Assembly (NCBI GenBank): GCA_027492485.1
Contig: JAPUER010000073.1
Location: forward strand, 1 to 39,560
DNA: 39,560 nucleotides
Direction of reading: 5' to 3'
Source of the DNA: Betaproteobacteria bacterium
GTDB taxonomy: Bacteria > Pseudomonadota > Gammaproteobacteria > Burkholderiales > Casimicrobiaceae
In this document: positions 33,572 through 39,560 of the stretch, piece by piece
How positions within the stretch are numbered: the first letter of the stretch is position 1
Layout of the letters: each line of letters begins with the position of its first letter
Notes under the pieces: generated by a model
The model's input: the letters and a program-made list of their open reading frames with translations, nothing else
What the model was told of the DNA's origin: nothing
Database searches by the model: none
Translations under genes and position numbers: made by a program

Positions 33572-33583
33572 GGCACTAATTTT

Positions 33584-33653
33584 GCCGGAGCGGTTTGCCG
33601 CGACCGGCAGTTGCCATTTGTCTGCGGCCGGGATCGCGGCAAGCCAATCCTGC
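33584..33653. repeat. REP-like pair, family 4, between rph and rdgB
   Basis: Two inverted units, GCCGGAGCGGTTTGCCGCGA and the reverse complement of the sequence at 33627-33653, share GG-TTGCCGCGA cores and are separated by about 16 bases. They fill most of the rph-rdgB gap. The cores resemble family 1 but carry TTGCCGCGA in place of TTGGCCGCGA. Confidence 0.6.
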
Positions 33654-33658
33654 GGACG

Positions 33659-34378
33659 TCAAGCGGCGGCAATTGCCGCCGCCTGGTCGACATTCAACTG
33701 CTTCAGTCCATCCGCCGCCAGCGCCAGCAGCGCATCCATTTCGGCGCGGCTGAACGGCTTGCCCTCGGCGGTGCCCTGAACTTCGACGAAACCGCCGCTG
33801 CCGGTCATCACCACGTTCATGTCGGTTTCGCAGTTGGAATCCTCGTCGTAGTCGAGGTCGAGCACCGGCGCGCCCTCGTAGATGCCGACCGATACCGCCG
33901 CGACCGAATCGGTGAGCGGCGACGCTGGCAGCGTGCCGGCGGCAACCAATTTGTTGCACGCAATCGCCAGCGCGACGTAGGCGCCCGTGATCGATGCGCA
34001 GCGGGTGCCGCCGTCGGCCTGCAGCACGTCGCAGTCGAGCGTGATCTGCCGTTCGCCGAGCTTTTTCAGATCGACGACCGCGCGCAGGCTGCGCCCGATC
34101 AGCCGCTGGATCTCCTGCGTGCGTCCGCTCTGCTTGCCACTCGCCGCCTCGCGTTTGGAGCGGGTGTGCGTTGAGCGCGGCAGCATGCCGTATTCGGCTG
34201 TGACCCAGCCTTCGCCGGAGCCCTTTTTGTGCGGCGGCACGCGCTCCTCGACGCTGGCGTTGCAGAGCACGCGCGTGCGGCCGCATTCGATCAGTACCGA
34301 GCCTTCGGCGTGGACGGTGAAGTGCGGCGTGATGGCAACGCGGCGCAGTTGGTCGGGGGTTCGCTGGGAGGGACGCAT
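33659..34378 (-). CDS. rph: Ribonuclease PH
   Basis: Phosphorolytic 3'-5' exoribonuclease that trims tRNA precursors. The 239-residue protein, close to the E. coli length, has [20 protein letters not shown], the substrate loop [53 protein letters not shown] and [23 protein letters not shown] 34378 gives the canonical N-terminus. An in-frame ATG at 34423 would add a 15-residue Gln/Asp-rich leader. Confidence 0.96.
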   Translation of the reverse strand: MRPSQRTPDQLRRVAITPHFTVHAEGSVLIECGRTRVLCNASVEERVPPHKKGSGEGWVTAEYGMLPRSTHTRSKREAASGKQSGRTQEIQRLIGRSLRAVVDLKKLGERQITLDCDVLQADGGTRCASITGAYVALAIACNKLVAAGTLPASPLTDSVAAVSVGIYEGAPVLDLDYDEDSNCETDMNVVMTGSGGFVEVQGTAEGKPFSRAEMDALLALAADGLKQLNVDQAAAIAAA

Positions 34379-34443
34379 GTTCTGGTTCTGCTGATCGGTC
34401 TGGTCGGTCTTGTCGGCGACCATTGTAGGTGTCGTCCAGACTC

Positions 34444-35304
34444 CTAGCACCAGCGCCAGCCGTGCGTATTGAAGAAGCGCAGCCCGCTGCGCAGAAAGAG
34501 GCGCAGATGCGCCCAGCCCTTGTTCGCCGAATGGCCGCCATGATGAACCAGCGTGACGCCGGGATCGCTGACCACGCGGCCCTGCGCATGCATGCGCAGC
34601 GACAGGTCGAGGTCTTCGAAATGCAGGAAGTAGCGCTGGTCGAAACCGCCCACCGCCTGCAGCGCCGCCGTGCGCGCCAGCATGAAGGCACCGGACACGA
34701 GCGTGACCTCGCTCACGCCCTCGCTCGCCAGATCGCGATATTCGTAGTGCGCAAGCCGTGCGTCGCAGCGCCGCCGCAGCCATGCCGGCGCGAAGCCGCG
34801 CAGGAAGAACACCCAGACACTGGGCATCCGTTTCGACAGATAGCCCGGCCGGCCGGCGCCATCGCGCCCGACGGCGCCCACCAGCACGACGCCCGGCAGC
34901 GCCAGCGTGGCAAGGCCGGCGCGCAGCGCATCGGCATCGAGTTCGATGTCGGGATTGAGCACCAGATACGCATCCGTGGCGGCGACGCGCAGCGCCAGAT
35001 TGTGGCCCGTGCCATAGCCGACGTTGCCGTGCCCGGACAGCACCCGTGCGTCGGGCCAGCCGGCCGCAGCCGCCAGTGCGGCCAGCGCGGCACCCAGTTC
35101 GCTGGTCTCGCTGTTGTCGATCAGCACCAGTGGCACCGACAGCCCAGGCACATTCCCGCTCGCCGCGTGCAACGTTTGCAGGGTACGCAGCAACTGGTCG
35201 CGGTGCAGGCGGTGCACGACGACGCTGACGGTCAGCGAACGAAGCGGTGCGGCAATCTGCGCGTCGCTGGCAGCGGGCGAGGACGTGACATTGGCGGACG
35301 ACAT
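34444..35304 (-). CDS. Family 2 glycosyltransferase
   Basis: A 286-residue GT-A fold glycosyltransferase, probably acting on cell-surface glycan. Features include [20 protein letters not shown] and [12 protein letters not shown], then [16 protein letters not shown], the DXD-like [15 protein letters not shown] and a catalytic-acid region [20 protein letters not shown]. This resembles rhamnosyltransferase-like GT2 proteins. ATG 35304 is preferred over the in-frame GTG at 35310. No other glycan genes flank it, so donor and acceptor are unknown. Confidence 0.88.
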   Translation of the reverse strand: MSSANVTSSPAASDAQIAAPLRSLTVSVVVHRLHRDQLLRTLQTLHAASGNVPGLSVPLVLIDNSETSELGAALAALAAAAGWPDARVLSGHGNVGYGTGHNLALRVAATDAYLVLNPDIELDADALRAGLATLALPGVVLVGAVGRDGAGRPGYLSKRMPSVWVFFLRGFAPAWLRRRCDARLAHYEYRDLASEGVSEVTLVSGAFMLARTAALQAVGGFDQRYFLHFEDLDLSLRMHAQGRVVSDPGVTLVHHGGHSANKGWAHLRLFLRSGLRFFNTHGWRWC

Positions 35305-35631
35305 CGGCACCAGTGTAGGGGAATGATGGCTATGCGGCTGGCAGCGAGCCAGCAGTGGAAAACCGGCGGACCGCGGGCGAATGCCGGTACGGATAGCGGC
35401 TATCGGGGCTAGGGCTCACCGAGCCCGATGGCACGCGGCGTTACGATGCCGGCGCTTGCCTGGCAAAGGCCATCAGCTTTTTGACGCATGCCGCATTCAA
35501 ACTGGGCATAACTGCGAAAAACATGCCAAGTCGACTTTTCATCAAATCGGTTTCCCAGCTCATATTGAATGGGCATGAACGCATAAAGCTGAACCAAAAA
35601 TTCGACCGGCGCACCTGCCGGCCGGGCACGA
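35305..35631. other. Intergenic region between the glycosyltransferase and ridA
   Basis: This 327-base gap contains the family 5 repeat at 35412-35446. A clearly AT-richer patch at about 35500-35600 follows (for example GAACCAAAAATTCG). Several overlapping short open frames run through it on both strands (up to 86 codons), none with a good Shine-Dalgarno or recognisable family. It may be a gene remnant. Confidence 0.4.
35412..35446. repeat. Short repeated hairpin element, family 5, copy b
   Basis: GGGCTC (35412-35417), three bases, GAGCCC (35421-35426), then GATGGCACGCGGCGTTACG. It matches copy a at 28416-28450 in the hairpin, the following GATG and the GGCGTTA block. Confidence 0.55.
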
Positions 35632-36033
35632 TCAGACGACGACGATTGCCTCGATCTCGAACTGCGCACCCTTCGGCAACGAGGCGACGCCGACCGTCGA
35701 GCGCGCCGGATAGGGCTTCGGCAGCAGCGCTTCCAGTTTGCCGTTGACGGTGCCGAAATTGCCCAGATCGGTGAGGAACAGCGTGAGCTTGACGATGCCG
35801 GAGAGCTCGCCGCCGGCGGCCTTGATCACCGCCTGCATGTTGGCCAGCGCCTGCTCGACCTGCGCCTCGAAGCCGTCGCGCAGATTGCCGGTCGCCGGGT
35901 CGAGCCCGATTTGCCCGGAGCAGAACACCACCGTGCCCTTGAACGCGAAGTTGGCGCTGACCGCCTGCGAATACGGGCCGATCGCGGCGGGCGCCTGATC
36001 GGTGTGGATGGGGTGAAGGGCGTTGTTGCTCAT
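35632..36033 (-). CDS. RidA family reactive intermediate deaminase
   Basis: Hydrolyses reactive enamine/imine intermediates released by PLP enzymes. The 133-residue trimeric-type protein has QAPAAIGPYSQAVSANFAFK, CSGQIGLDPATGNLRDGFEA and the arginine-containing PYPARSTVGVASLPKGAQFE with a C-terminal EIEAIVV. The conserved arginine that binds the carboxylate is present, consistent with true RidA activity. ATG 36033 lies 20 bases downstream of the metF stop on the same strand. Confidence 0.93.
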   Translation of the reverse strand: MSNNALHPIHTDQAPAAIGPYSQAVSANFAFKGTVVFCSGQIGLDPATGNLRDGFEAQVEQALANMQAVIKAAGGELSGIVKLTLFLTDLGNFGTVNGKLEALLPKPYPARSTVGVASLPKGAQFEIEAIVVV

Positions 36034-36053
36034 GTTGGTGCTCCGTTGGAAGG

Positions 36054-36878
36054 TTAGCCACGCAACCGCTTGACGATTTCGGCCGTCAGCGGCGCCTGAT
36101 TCATGGTGTAGAAGTGGAAACCGGGTGCGCCGCCTGCATCGAGGCGTTCACACAATGCGGTGACGATGTCCAGGCCAAATGCGCGCACCGATTCCGCGTC
36201 GTCACCAAAGTCAGCCATGCGCCGAGCAATCCAGCGCGGGATTTCAGCGCCGCACATTTCTGCGAACCGCGCGACCTTGCTGAAATTGTGCAGTGGCATG
36301 ACGCCCGCGATGATCGGCAGCGTGACGCCCATGCGGCGCGCGGCGTCGACGAACGCGAAATACGCGTCAGCATTGAAGAAAAATTGCGTCACCGCAACGT
36401 CGGCACCCAGATCCTGTTTCGTTTTCAATGCACGCAGATCGGCTGCAGCGCCAGTCGCCCGTGGATGCACTTCGGGATAGGCTGCGACGTTCAGCTTGAA
36501 ATGGTCGCCAGTTTCGGCCCGGATGAACGCGACGAGATCGCTGGCATAACGAAATTCGCCACTCGCAACCATGCCCGATGGCGGATCGCCGCCAATGGCC
36601 ACGATGCGGCGAATCCCTTGCGCACGGTAACCCGTGATCAACTCGGCCACACCCGCACGCGTCGCGCCCACGCAGGAAAGATGCGGCGCCACGTCGGCAC
36701 CCAGTGCCTGTACGGCGCTCACCGTGGCGATCGTCTTGTCACGAGTCGAACCGCCAGCACCGTAAGTGACGCTGAAGTACTGCGGTGAAAGCGTCATCAG
36801 CGTTTGGGTGACGACGAGCAGCTTGTTTGCGCCCTCGGGCGTGTTGGGCGGGAAGAATTCGAAGGAGATGTTGTTCAT
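36054..36878 (-). CDS. metF: 5,10-methylenetetrahydrofolate reductase MetF
   Basis: FAD enzyme that makes 5-methyltetrahydrofolate for methionine synthesis. The 274-residue TIM-barrel protein begins MNNISFEFFPPNTPEGANKL with the catalytic-glutamate motif. It has VTYGAGGSTRDKTI, HLSCVGATRAGVAEL, RIVAIGGDPPSG and AVTQFFFNADAYFAFV. ATG 36878 is exact. It belongs with ahcY in the same transcriptional direction, matching the methyl-cycle cluster of betaproteobacteria, though a repeat-filled gap separates it from the next gene upstream. Confidence 0.96.
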   Translation of the reverse strand: MNNISFEFFPPNTPEGANKLLVVTQTLMTLSPQYFSVTYGAGGSTRDKTIATVSAVQALGADVAPHLSCVGATRAGVAELITGYRAQGIRRIVAIGGDPPSGMVASGEFRYASDLVAFIRAETGDHFKLNVAAYPEVHPRATGAAADLRALKTKQDLGADVAVTQFFFNADAYFAFVDAARRMGVTLPIIAGVMPLHNFSKVARFAEMCGAEIPRWIARRMADFGDDAESVRAFGLDIVTALCERLDAGGAPGFHFYTMNQAPLTAEIVKRLRG

Positions 36879-36922
36879 CGGGAGGGCGTAGGGACGAATG
36901 TAGTTATCGGTATCCGTTGCCT

Positions 36923-37027
36923 GTCGTCCCCGCGAAGGCGGGGACCCAGACCGGGAGTCGGTTGCGGACACCACGACAGGCGGGCGGGCAAGCTGCCGGG
37001 GCTGGATTCCCGCCTTCGCGGGAATGA
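36923..37027. repeat. Pair of inverted hairpins, family 2, upstream of metF
   Basis: TCCCCGCGAAGGCGGGGA (36927-36944) and TTCCCGCCTTCGCGGGAA (37007-37024) are two hairpins in opposite orientation, separated by about 60 bases. The outer parts GTCGTCC/CTGGATTC are repeat-like. The layout resembles a bacterial interspersed mosaic element and fills the gap between the TfoX-N gene and metF. Confidence 0.75.
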
Positions 37028-37052
37028 CGGCTCGTGGTGATCATGGCGGCGA

Positions 37053-37445
37053 TCAGGACCGGGCCTTCGGCTTGCCCTTGCCCGCCGCCGCGCGCAGCGC
37101 CGCGCCCCACGCCAGCTCGGCCCAGGGCTTCATCAGCGCAGACGACTCCATCACCTCCGGCGGCACCGTGTAATAGCCCATCGTGCGCAGCTTGCCGTCG
37201 GACTCGTAGGTGAAGATCGCGCAGCCGGCCTTCTCGAACGCCGCACGCGATTGGTCGTCGCCCTTGAGCCAGAGCTGGTCGAAGGCGATGATTGCAAACG
37301 TCTTGCCGTCCATCGAGAAACCGGTGCCGCCGAACATGCGGCGCGCTGCGATGCCCGCGATACCGCCGCGCGGTGCGATCGGTGACAACAGCTCGATGCA
37401 GTAGTCGCGGAACTCGTCGGCCGCGGCGCGCGATGGTTTGCTCAT
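37053..37445 (-). CDS. TfoX N-terminal domain protein
   Basis: A 130-residue protein consisting only of the TfoX N-terminal domain. It contains IAARRMFGGTGFSMDGKTFA, FDQLWLKGDDQSRAAFEKAG and MGYYTVPPEVMESSALM. It lacks the C-terminal half of competence regulators such as TfoX/Sxy, so a regulatory role cannot be assumed. ATG 37445 overlaps the tlyA stop as ATGA, indicating coupled translation. The upstream extension of the open frame is not coding. Confidence 0.88.
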   Translation of the reverse strand: MSKPSRAAADEFRDYCIELLSPIAPRGGIAGIAARRMFGGTGFSMDGKTFAIIAFDQLWLKGDDQSRAAFEKAGCAIFTYESDGKLRTMGYYTVPPEVMESSALMKPWAELAWGAALRAAAGKGKPKARS

Positions 37446-38278
37446 GGTTTCCCGGCGTAGACGAAGAACTCGCGGTTGCCGTCGCTGCCCGTGATCGGGC
37501 TGGCGAACCAGTCGAACACGGTGAGGCCTGCCGCAGCGCAAGCGGCGCAGATGTCGCGCTCGACCACGGCGTAGAGCGACGCATCGCGCACGATGCCGCC
37601 ACGGCCGATGTTGTCGGGGCCAACCTCGAACTGCGGCTTGACCAGACTCAGCACGCGCCCGCCCGCCCCGAGCAGGGCGGGCCATTGCGGCAGCACCTTG
37701 GCGAGCGAGATAAAGGAGACATCGGCGACGATCAGGTCGAAAGCCGCCGCCGGTTCGCTGTGGGAGCGGCCTTGGCCGCGAACTGCCGGAACTTGCGGTG
37801 ATGTCTCGACATGAGCATTCGCGGCCAAGGCCGCTCCCACAAACGTCGATACATCGATTGTTCGTGCGTTCACGCCCTCGATGCAGGTCACACGCGGGTC
37901 GTTGCGCAACGACGGGTGCAACTGGTCGTGACCGACGTCGACGCCGGTCACCTGCGCCGCGCCGCGCCGCAGCAGGCAATCGGTGAAACCGCCGGTCGAT
38001 TGGCCGACGTCGAGGCAGCGCAGGCCCGTTACGTCAAGCCGTGTGCGGTCGAGTGCGCCTTCGAGCTTGAGTCCGCCGCGCGAAACATAGCGATCGAGTT
38101 CGCTCGCCTCGACCTCGATGGCAACGTCGTCATCCAGCGTGACGCCCGGCTTGGTCAGTGCGACGCGTGTGCCCTTGCAGCCGACGCGCGTGTAGACATG
38201 GCCGCCCGCGATCAGGCGCTGCGCGGCCGTGCGCGAAGGCGCCAGGCCCCGCTCGACGAGCAGTACATCGGCACGCAT
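37442..38278 (-). CDS. tlyA: TlyA-family rRNA 2'-O-methyltransferase with repeat insertion
   Basis: TlyA-type protein with an N-terminal S4 RNA-binding domain (RADVLLVERGLAPSRTAAQR) and an FtsJ-like methyltransferase domain. GLRCLDVGQSTGGFTDCLLR is the SAM-binding loop and DLIVADVSFISLAKVLP is motif IV. TlyA relatives methylate 16S/23S rRNA. The 278-residue frame is interrupted in phase by about 28 residues, beginning VGAALAANAHVE and ending GQGRSHS. They are encoded by a 24-bp-arm palindromic repeat (37759-37841) between GVNARTID and the motif IV strand. The frame stays open and all core motifs survive. Whether the protein remains active is unknown. Confidence 0.9.
   Translation of the reverse strand: MRADVLLVERGLAPSRTAAQRLIAGGHVYTRVGCKGTRVALTKPGVTLDDDVAIEVEASELDRYVSRGGLKLEGALDRTRLDVTGLRCLDVGQSTGGFTDCLLRRGAAQVTGVDVGHDQLHPSLRNDPRVTCIEGVNARTIDVSTFVGAALAANAHVETSPQVPAVRGQGRSHSEPAAAFDLIVADVSFISLAKVLPQWPALLGAGGRVLSLVKPQFEVGPDNIGRGGIVRDASLYAVVERDICAACAAAGLTVFDWFASPITGSDGNREFFVYAGKP
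37759..37841. repeat. REP-like inverted repeat, family 1, copy 3, inside tlyA
   Basis: The 24-bp arms 37759-37782 and 37818-37841 are perfectly complementary and each contains GGGAGCGGCCTTGGCCGCGA (20 bases, or its complement). The 35-base spacer differs from those of the other two copies. It is read through in frame by tlyA. Confidence 0.95.
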
Positions 38279-38294
38279 GGCGAACGGTCGGTGC

Positions 38295-38648
38295 TTACTG
38301 CTTCCTGCCGAACGGGATGACCAGCGCGAGCAACCACGAGATCAAACCGTACAGCAGGCCACCGAACACGGCCGTCCAGAAACCGTCGACCGAGAAGCCC
38401 TGCAGCAGCTTGCCGACCATCCAGAACAGCAGGCCGTTGAGCACTAGATAGAAGAAGCCGAGTGTGAGCACCGAGATCGGTAGCGTCAATAGCGTGAGCA
38501 AGGGCCGGATCAGCGTGTTCACCAGACCAAGCGCGAGCGCCGCGAACAGCGCCGACAGAAAACTGGTGACGGTGATCGACGGCATCAGATAGGCCACGGC
38601 CATCAGGGCCACGGCGTTGAGTATCCAGACGATGATGAGACGGGTCAT
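38295..38648 (-). CDS. Small YvlD/phage-holin-family-IV membrane protein
   Basis: A 117-residue membrane protein with about four transmembrane segments. It begins MTRLIIVWILNAVALMAVAY; FLSALFAALALGLVNTLIRP and LTLPISVLTLGFFYLVLNGL follow. These are typical of the family annotated as YvlD or phage holin family 4. Despite the name, this chromosomal family is not shown to be a phage lysis protein. ATG 38648 follows AGGAG at 7-base spacing. Its place between ahcY and tlyA/metF is conserved in betaproteobacteria. Confidence 0.9.
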   Translation of the reverse strand: MTRLIIVWILNAVALMAVAYLMPSITVTSFLSALFAALALGLVNTLIRPLLTLLTLPISVLTLGFFYLVLNGLLFWMVGKLLQGFSVDGFWTAVFGGLLYGLISWLLALVIPFGRKQ

Positions 38649-38675
38649 GCGAGTGCTCCTATTGCGTGCGTTACT

Positions 38676-38812
38676 CCTCTCCTGCTGCGGAGAGGCTTTG
38701 ACCCCTCCCCCTTCAAGGGGGAGGTTGGGAGGGGGATGGGGGTCCGTTGCTTCACGCTGATCTGTGCAGTTAAACCCCATCCCCACCCTGACCCTCCCCT
38801 TGAAGGGGAGGG
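38676..38812. repeat. Composite C/G-rich foldback between ahcY and the small membrane protein gene
   Basis: Three hairpins are visible: CCTCTCC/GGAGAGG (38676-38695), CCTCCCCCTTCAAGGGGGAGG-type (38704-38724, arms plus short loop) and CCCTCCCCTTGAAGGGGAGG (38792-38811). A GGGGATGGGG near 38735 can also pair with CCCCATCCCC near 38775. The whole 137-base block is nearly all paired. It lies in the 176-base gap inside an otherwise co-directional cluster. Confidence 0.8.
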
Positions 38813-38824
38813 AACTTTCGATGC

Positions 38825-39560
38825 TTAGTAGCGATAAGTATCAGGCTTGTACGGCCCCGACTTGCTGACGCCGATGTAGGCGGCCTGTTCGGTCGTGAGT
38901 TCGGTGAGCTGGGCACCGAGTTTCGACAGTTGCAGCCGCGCGACCTTTTCGTCGAGGTGCTTCGGCAGCACGTAGACTTTGCCAGCCTCGTAGGCGTCGG
39001 GCTTGGTGAACAGTTCGATCTGCGCGATCGTTTGATTCGCGAAGCTCGACGACATCACGTAGCTCGGGTGGCCGGTGCCGCAACCGAGGTTCACCAGGCG
39101 GCCTTTGGCGAGCAGGATGATGCGTTTGCCGGGCTTACCGCCTTCGGAGGGGAAGATCACATGATCGACCTGCGGCTTGATCTCTTCCCACTGGTATTTT
39201 TCGAGCGAAGCGACGTCGATTTCGTTGTCGAAGTGGCCGATGTTGCAGACGATCGCCTGATCCTTCATCGCAGCCATGTGGGCATGGGTGATGACGTCCT
39301 TGTTGCCGGTGGCCGTCACAAAGATGTCGGCCTTGTCGGCGGCGTAGTCCATCGTCACCACACGATAGCCTTCCATGCAGGCCTGCAGCGCATTGATCGG
39401 ATCGATCTCGGTGACCCATACCTGGGCCGACAGTGCGCGCAGCGCCTGTGCCGAGCCCTTGCCCACGTCGCCATAACCCGCGACCAGCGCGACCTTGCCG
39501 GCGACCATCACGTCGGTCGCGCGCTTGATGCCGTCGACCAGCGATTCACGGCAGCCGTAG
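38825..39560 (-). CDS. ahcY: S-adenosylhomocysteine hydrolase AhcY (partial)
   Basis: NAD-dependent hydrolysis of S-adenosylhomocysteine to adenosine and homocysteine, which keeps methyltransferases from product inhibition. The C-terminal half is present; the coding frame continues beyond the window end with [17 protein letters not shown]. The NAD-binding loop [55 protein letters not shown], and the C-terminal [11 protein letters not shown] are intact. ATG 39511 is internal. The 5' region, where an SAH riboswitch would be expected in betaproteobacteria, is outside the window. Confidence 0.97.
   Translation of the reverse strand, partial: YGCRESLVDGIKRATDVMVAGKVALVAGYGDVGKGSAQALRALSAQVWVTEIDPINALQACMEGYRVVTMDYAADKADIFVTATGNKDVITHAHMAAMKDQAIVCNIGHFDNEIDVASLEKYQWEEIKPQVDHVIFPSEGGKPGKRIILLAKGRLVNLGCGTGHPSYVMSSSFANQTIAQIELFTKPDAYEAGKVYVLPKHLDEKVARLQLSKLGAQLTELTTEQAAYIGVSKSGPYKPDTYRY

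Noticed and set aside
35409-35747. Short overlapping frames between the glycosyltransferase and ridA
   Set aside because: Several frames on both strands compete, none has a good ribosome site, and part runs into ridA. At most a gene remnant.
37053-37445. Competence regulator TfoX/Sxy
   Set aside because: Only the N-terminal domain is present; stand-alone versions are widespread and not shown to regulate competence.
38295-38648. Prophage indicated by a 'phage holin family' protein
   Set aside because: This membrane-protein family is common in chromosomes, and its place between ahcY and tlyA/metF is conserved. No other phage gene is present.
39512-39560. SAH riboswitch upstream of ahcY
   Set aside because: The coding frame continues to the window end, so the 5' leader lies outside and cannot be seen.

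Overview
The window is a GC-rich chromosomal stretch from a Gram-negative bacterium, most likely a betaproteobacterium. The evidence is conserved gene order: mtgA-aroE-TonB-RNB, ruvC/ruvA/ruvB next to ybgC-tolQRA, kdsD-kdsC-lptC-lptA-lptB-rpoN-hpf-ptsN-hprK-rapZ, and ahcY-(small membrane protein)-tlyA-metF. I cannot place it more closely from sequence alone. No rRNA, tRNA, CRISPR array, transposase, prophage or replication origin was seen.

Layout. 55-6786 (minus): envelope and housekeeping genes (mtgA, aroE, a TonB-like protein, an RNase II/R-type nuclease, a cytosolic 5'-nucleotidase, mpl). 6901-8082: a ferritin-like DUF455 protein and a DUF962/Mpo1-like membrane protein. 8353-11772 (plus): a large secreted protein with 14 Kelch-type repeats. 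12043-15635 (minus): ruvB-ybgC-tolQ-tolR-tolA, without tolB-pal. 15701-17080: an accessory pocket between ruvB and ruvA holding an AbrB/PIN toxin-antitoxin pair, a small Cys-containing ORF and several palindromic repeats. 17081-19519: ruvA, ruvC, a YbjQ-type protein and a YebC-type protein. 19574-29734 (minus): Lon-N-domain protein, the rapZ-hprK-ptsN-hpf-rpoN regulatory block, the LPS transport/Kdo block, then hemW. 29808-30415 (plus): a Phd/PIN toxin-antitoxin pair. 30517-35304: panB, a divergent putative metzincin protease, yceH, rdgB, rph and a GT2 glycosyltransferase. 35632-39560 (minus): ridA, metF, a TfoX-N protein, tlyA, a small membrane protein and the truncated ahcY.

How the genes fit together. 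The 20-28 kb block couples nitrogen/PTS regulation (sigma-54, EIIA-Ntr, HPr kinase, RapZ, hibernation factor) to LPS export and Kdo synthesis. Most genes run on the minus strand with 4-base ATGA overlaps or very short gaps, which indicates long transcription units. ahcY and metF belong to the activated methyl / one-carbon cycle.

The most unusual theme is short palindromic repeats invading or abutting genes. One 24-bp-arm repeat lies in frame inside tlyA. Another copy of the same family touches the TTG start of ruvC. A third separates vapC from panB. A different repeat type appears to encode the N-terminus of YbgC. Other points worth a second look are the 14-repeat Kelch protein, the putative stand-alone metzincin, the split ruvA/ruvB locus and an expanded acidic region in RpoN. 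I did not find a convincing new multi-gene system.
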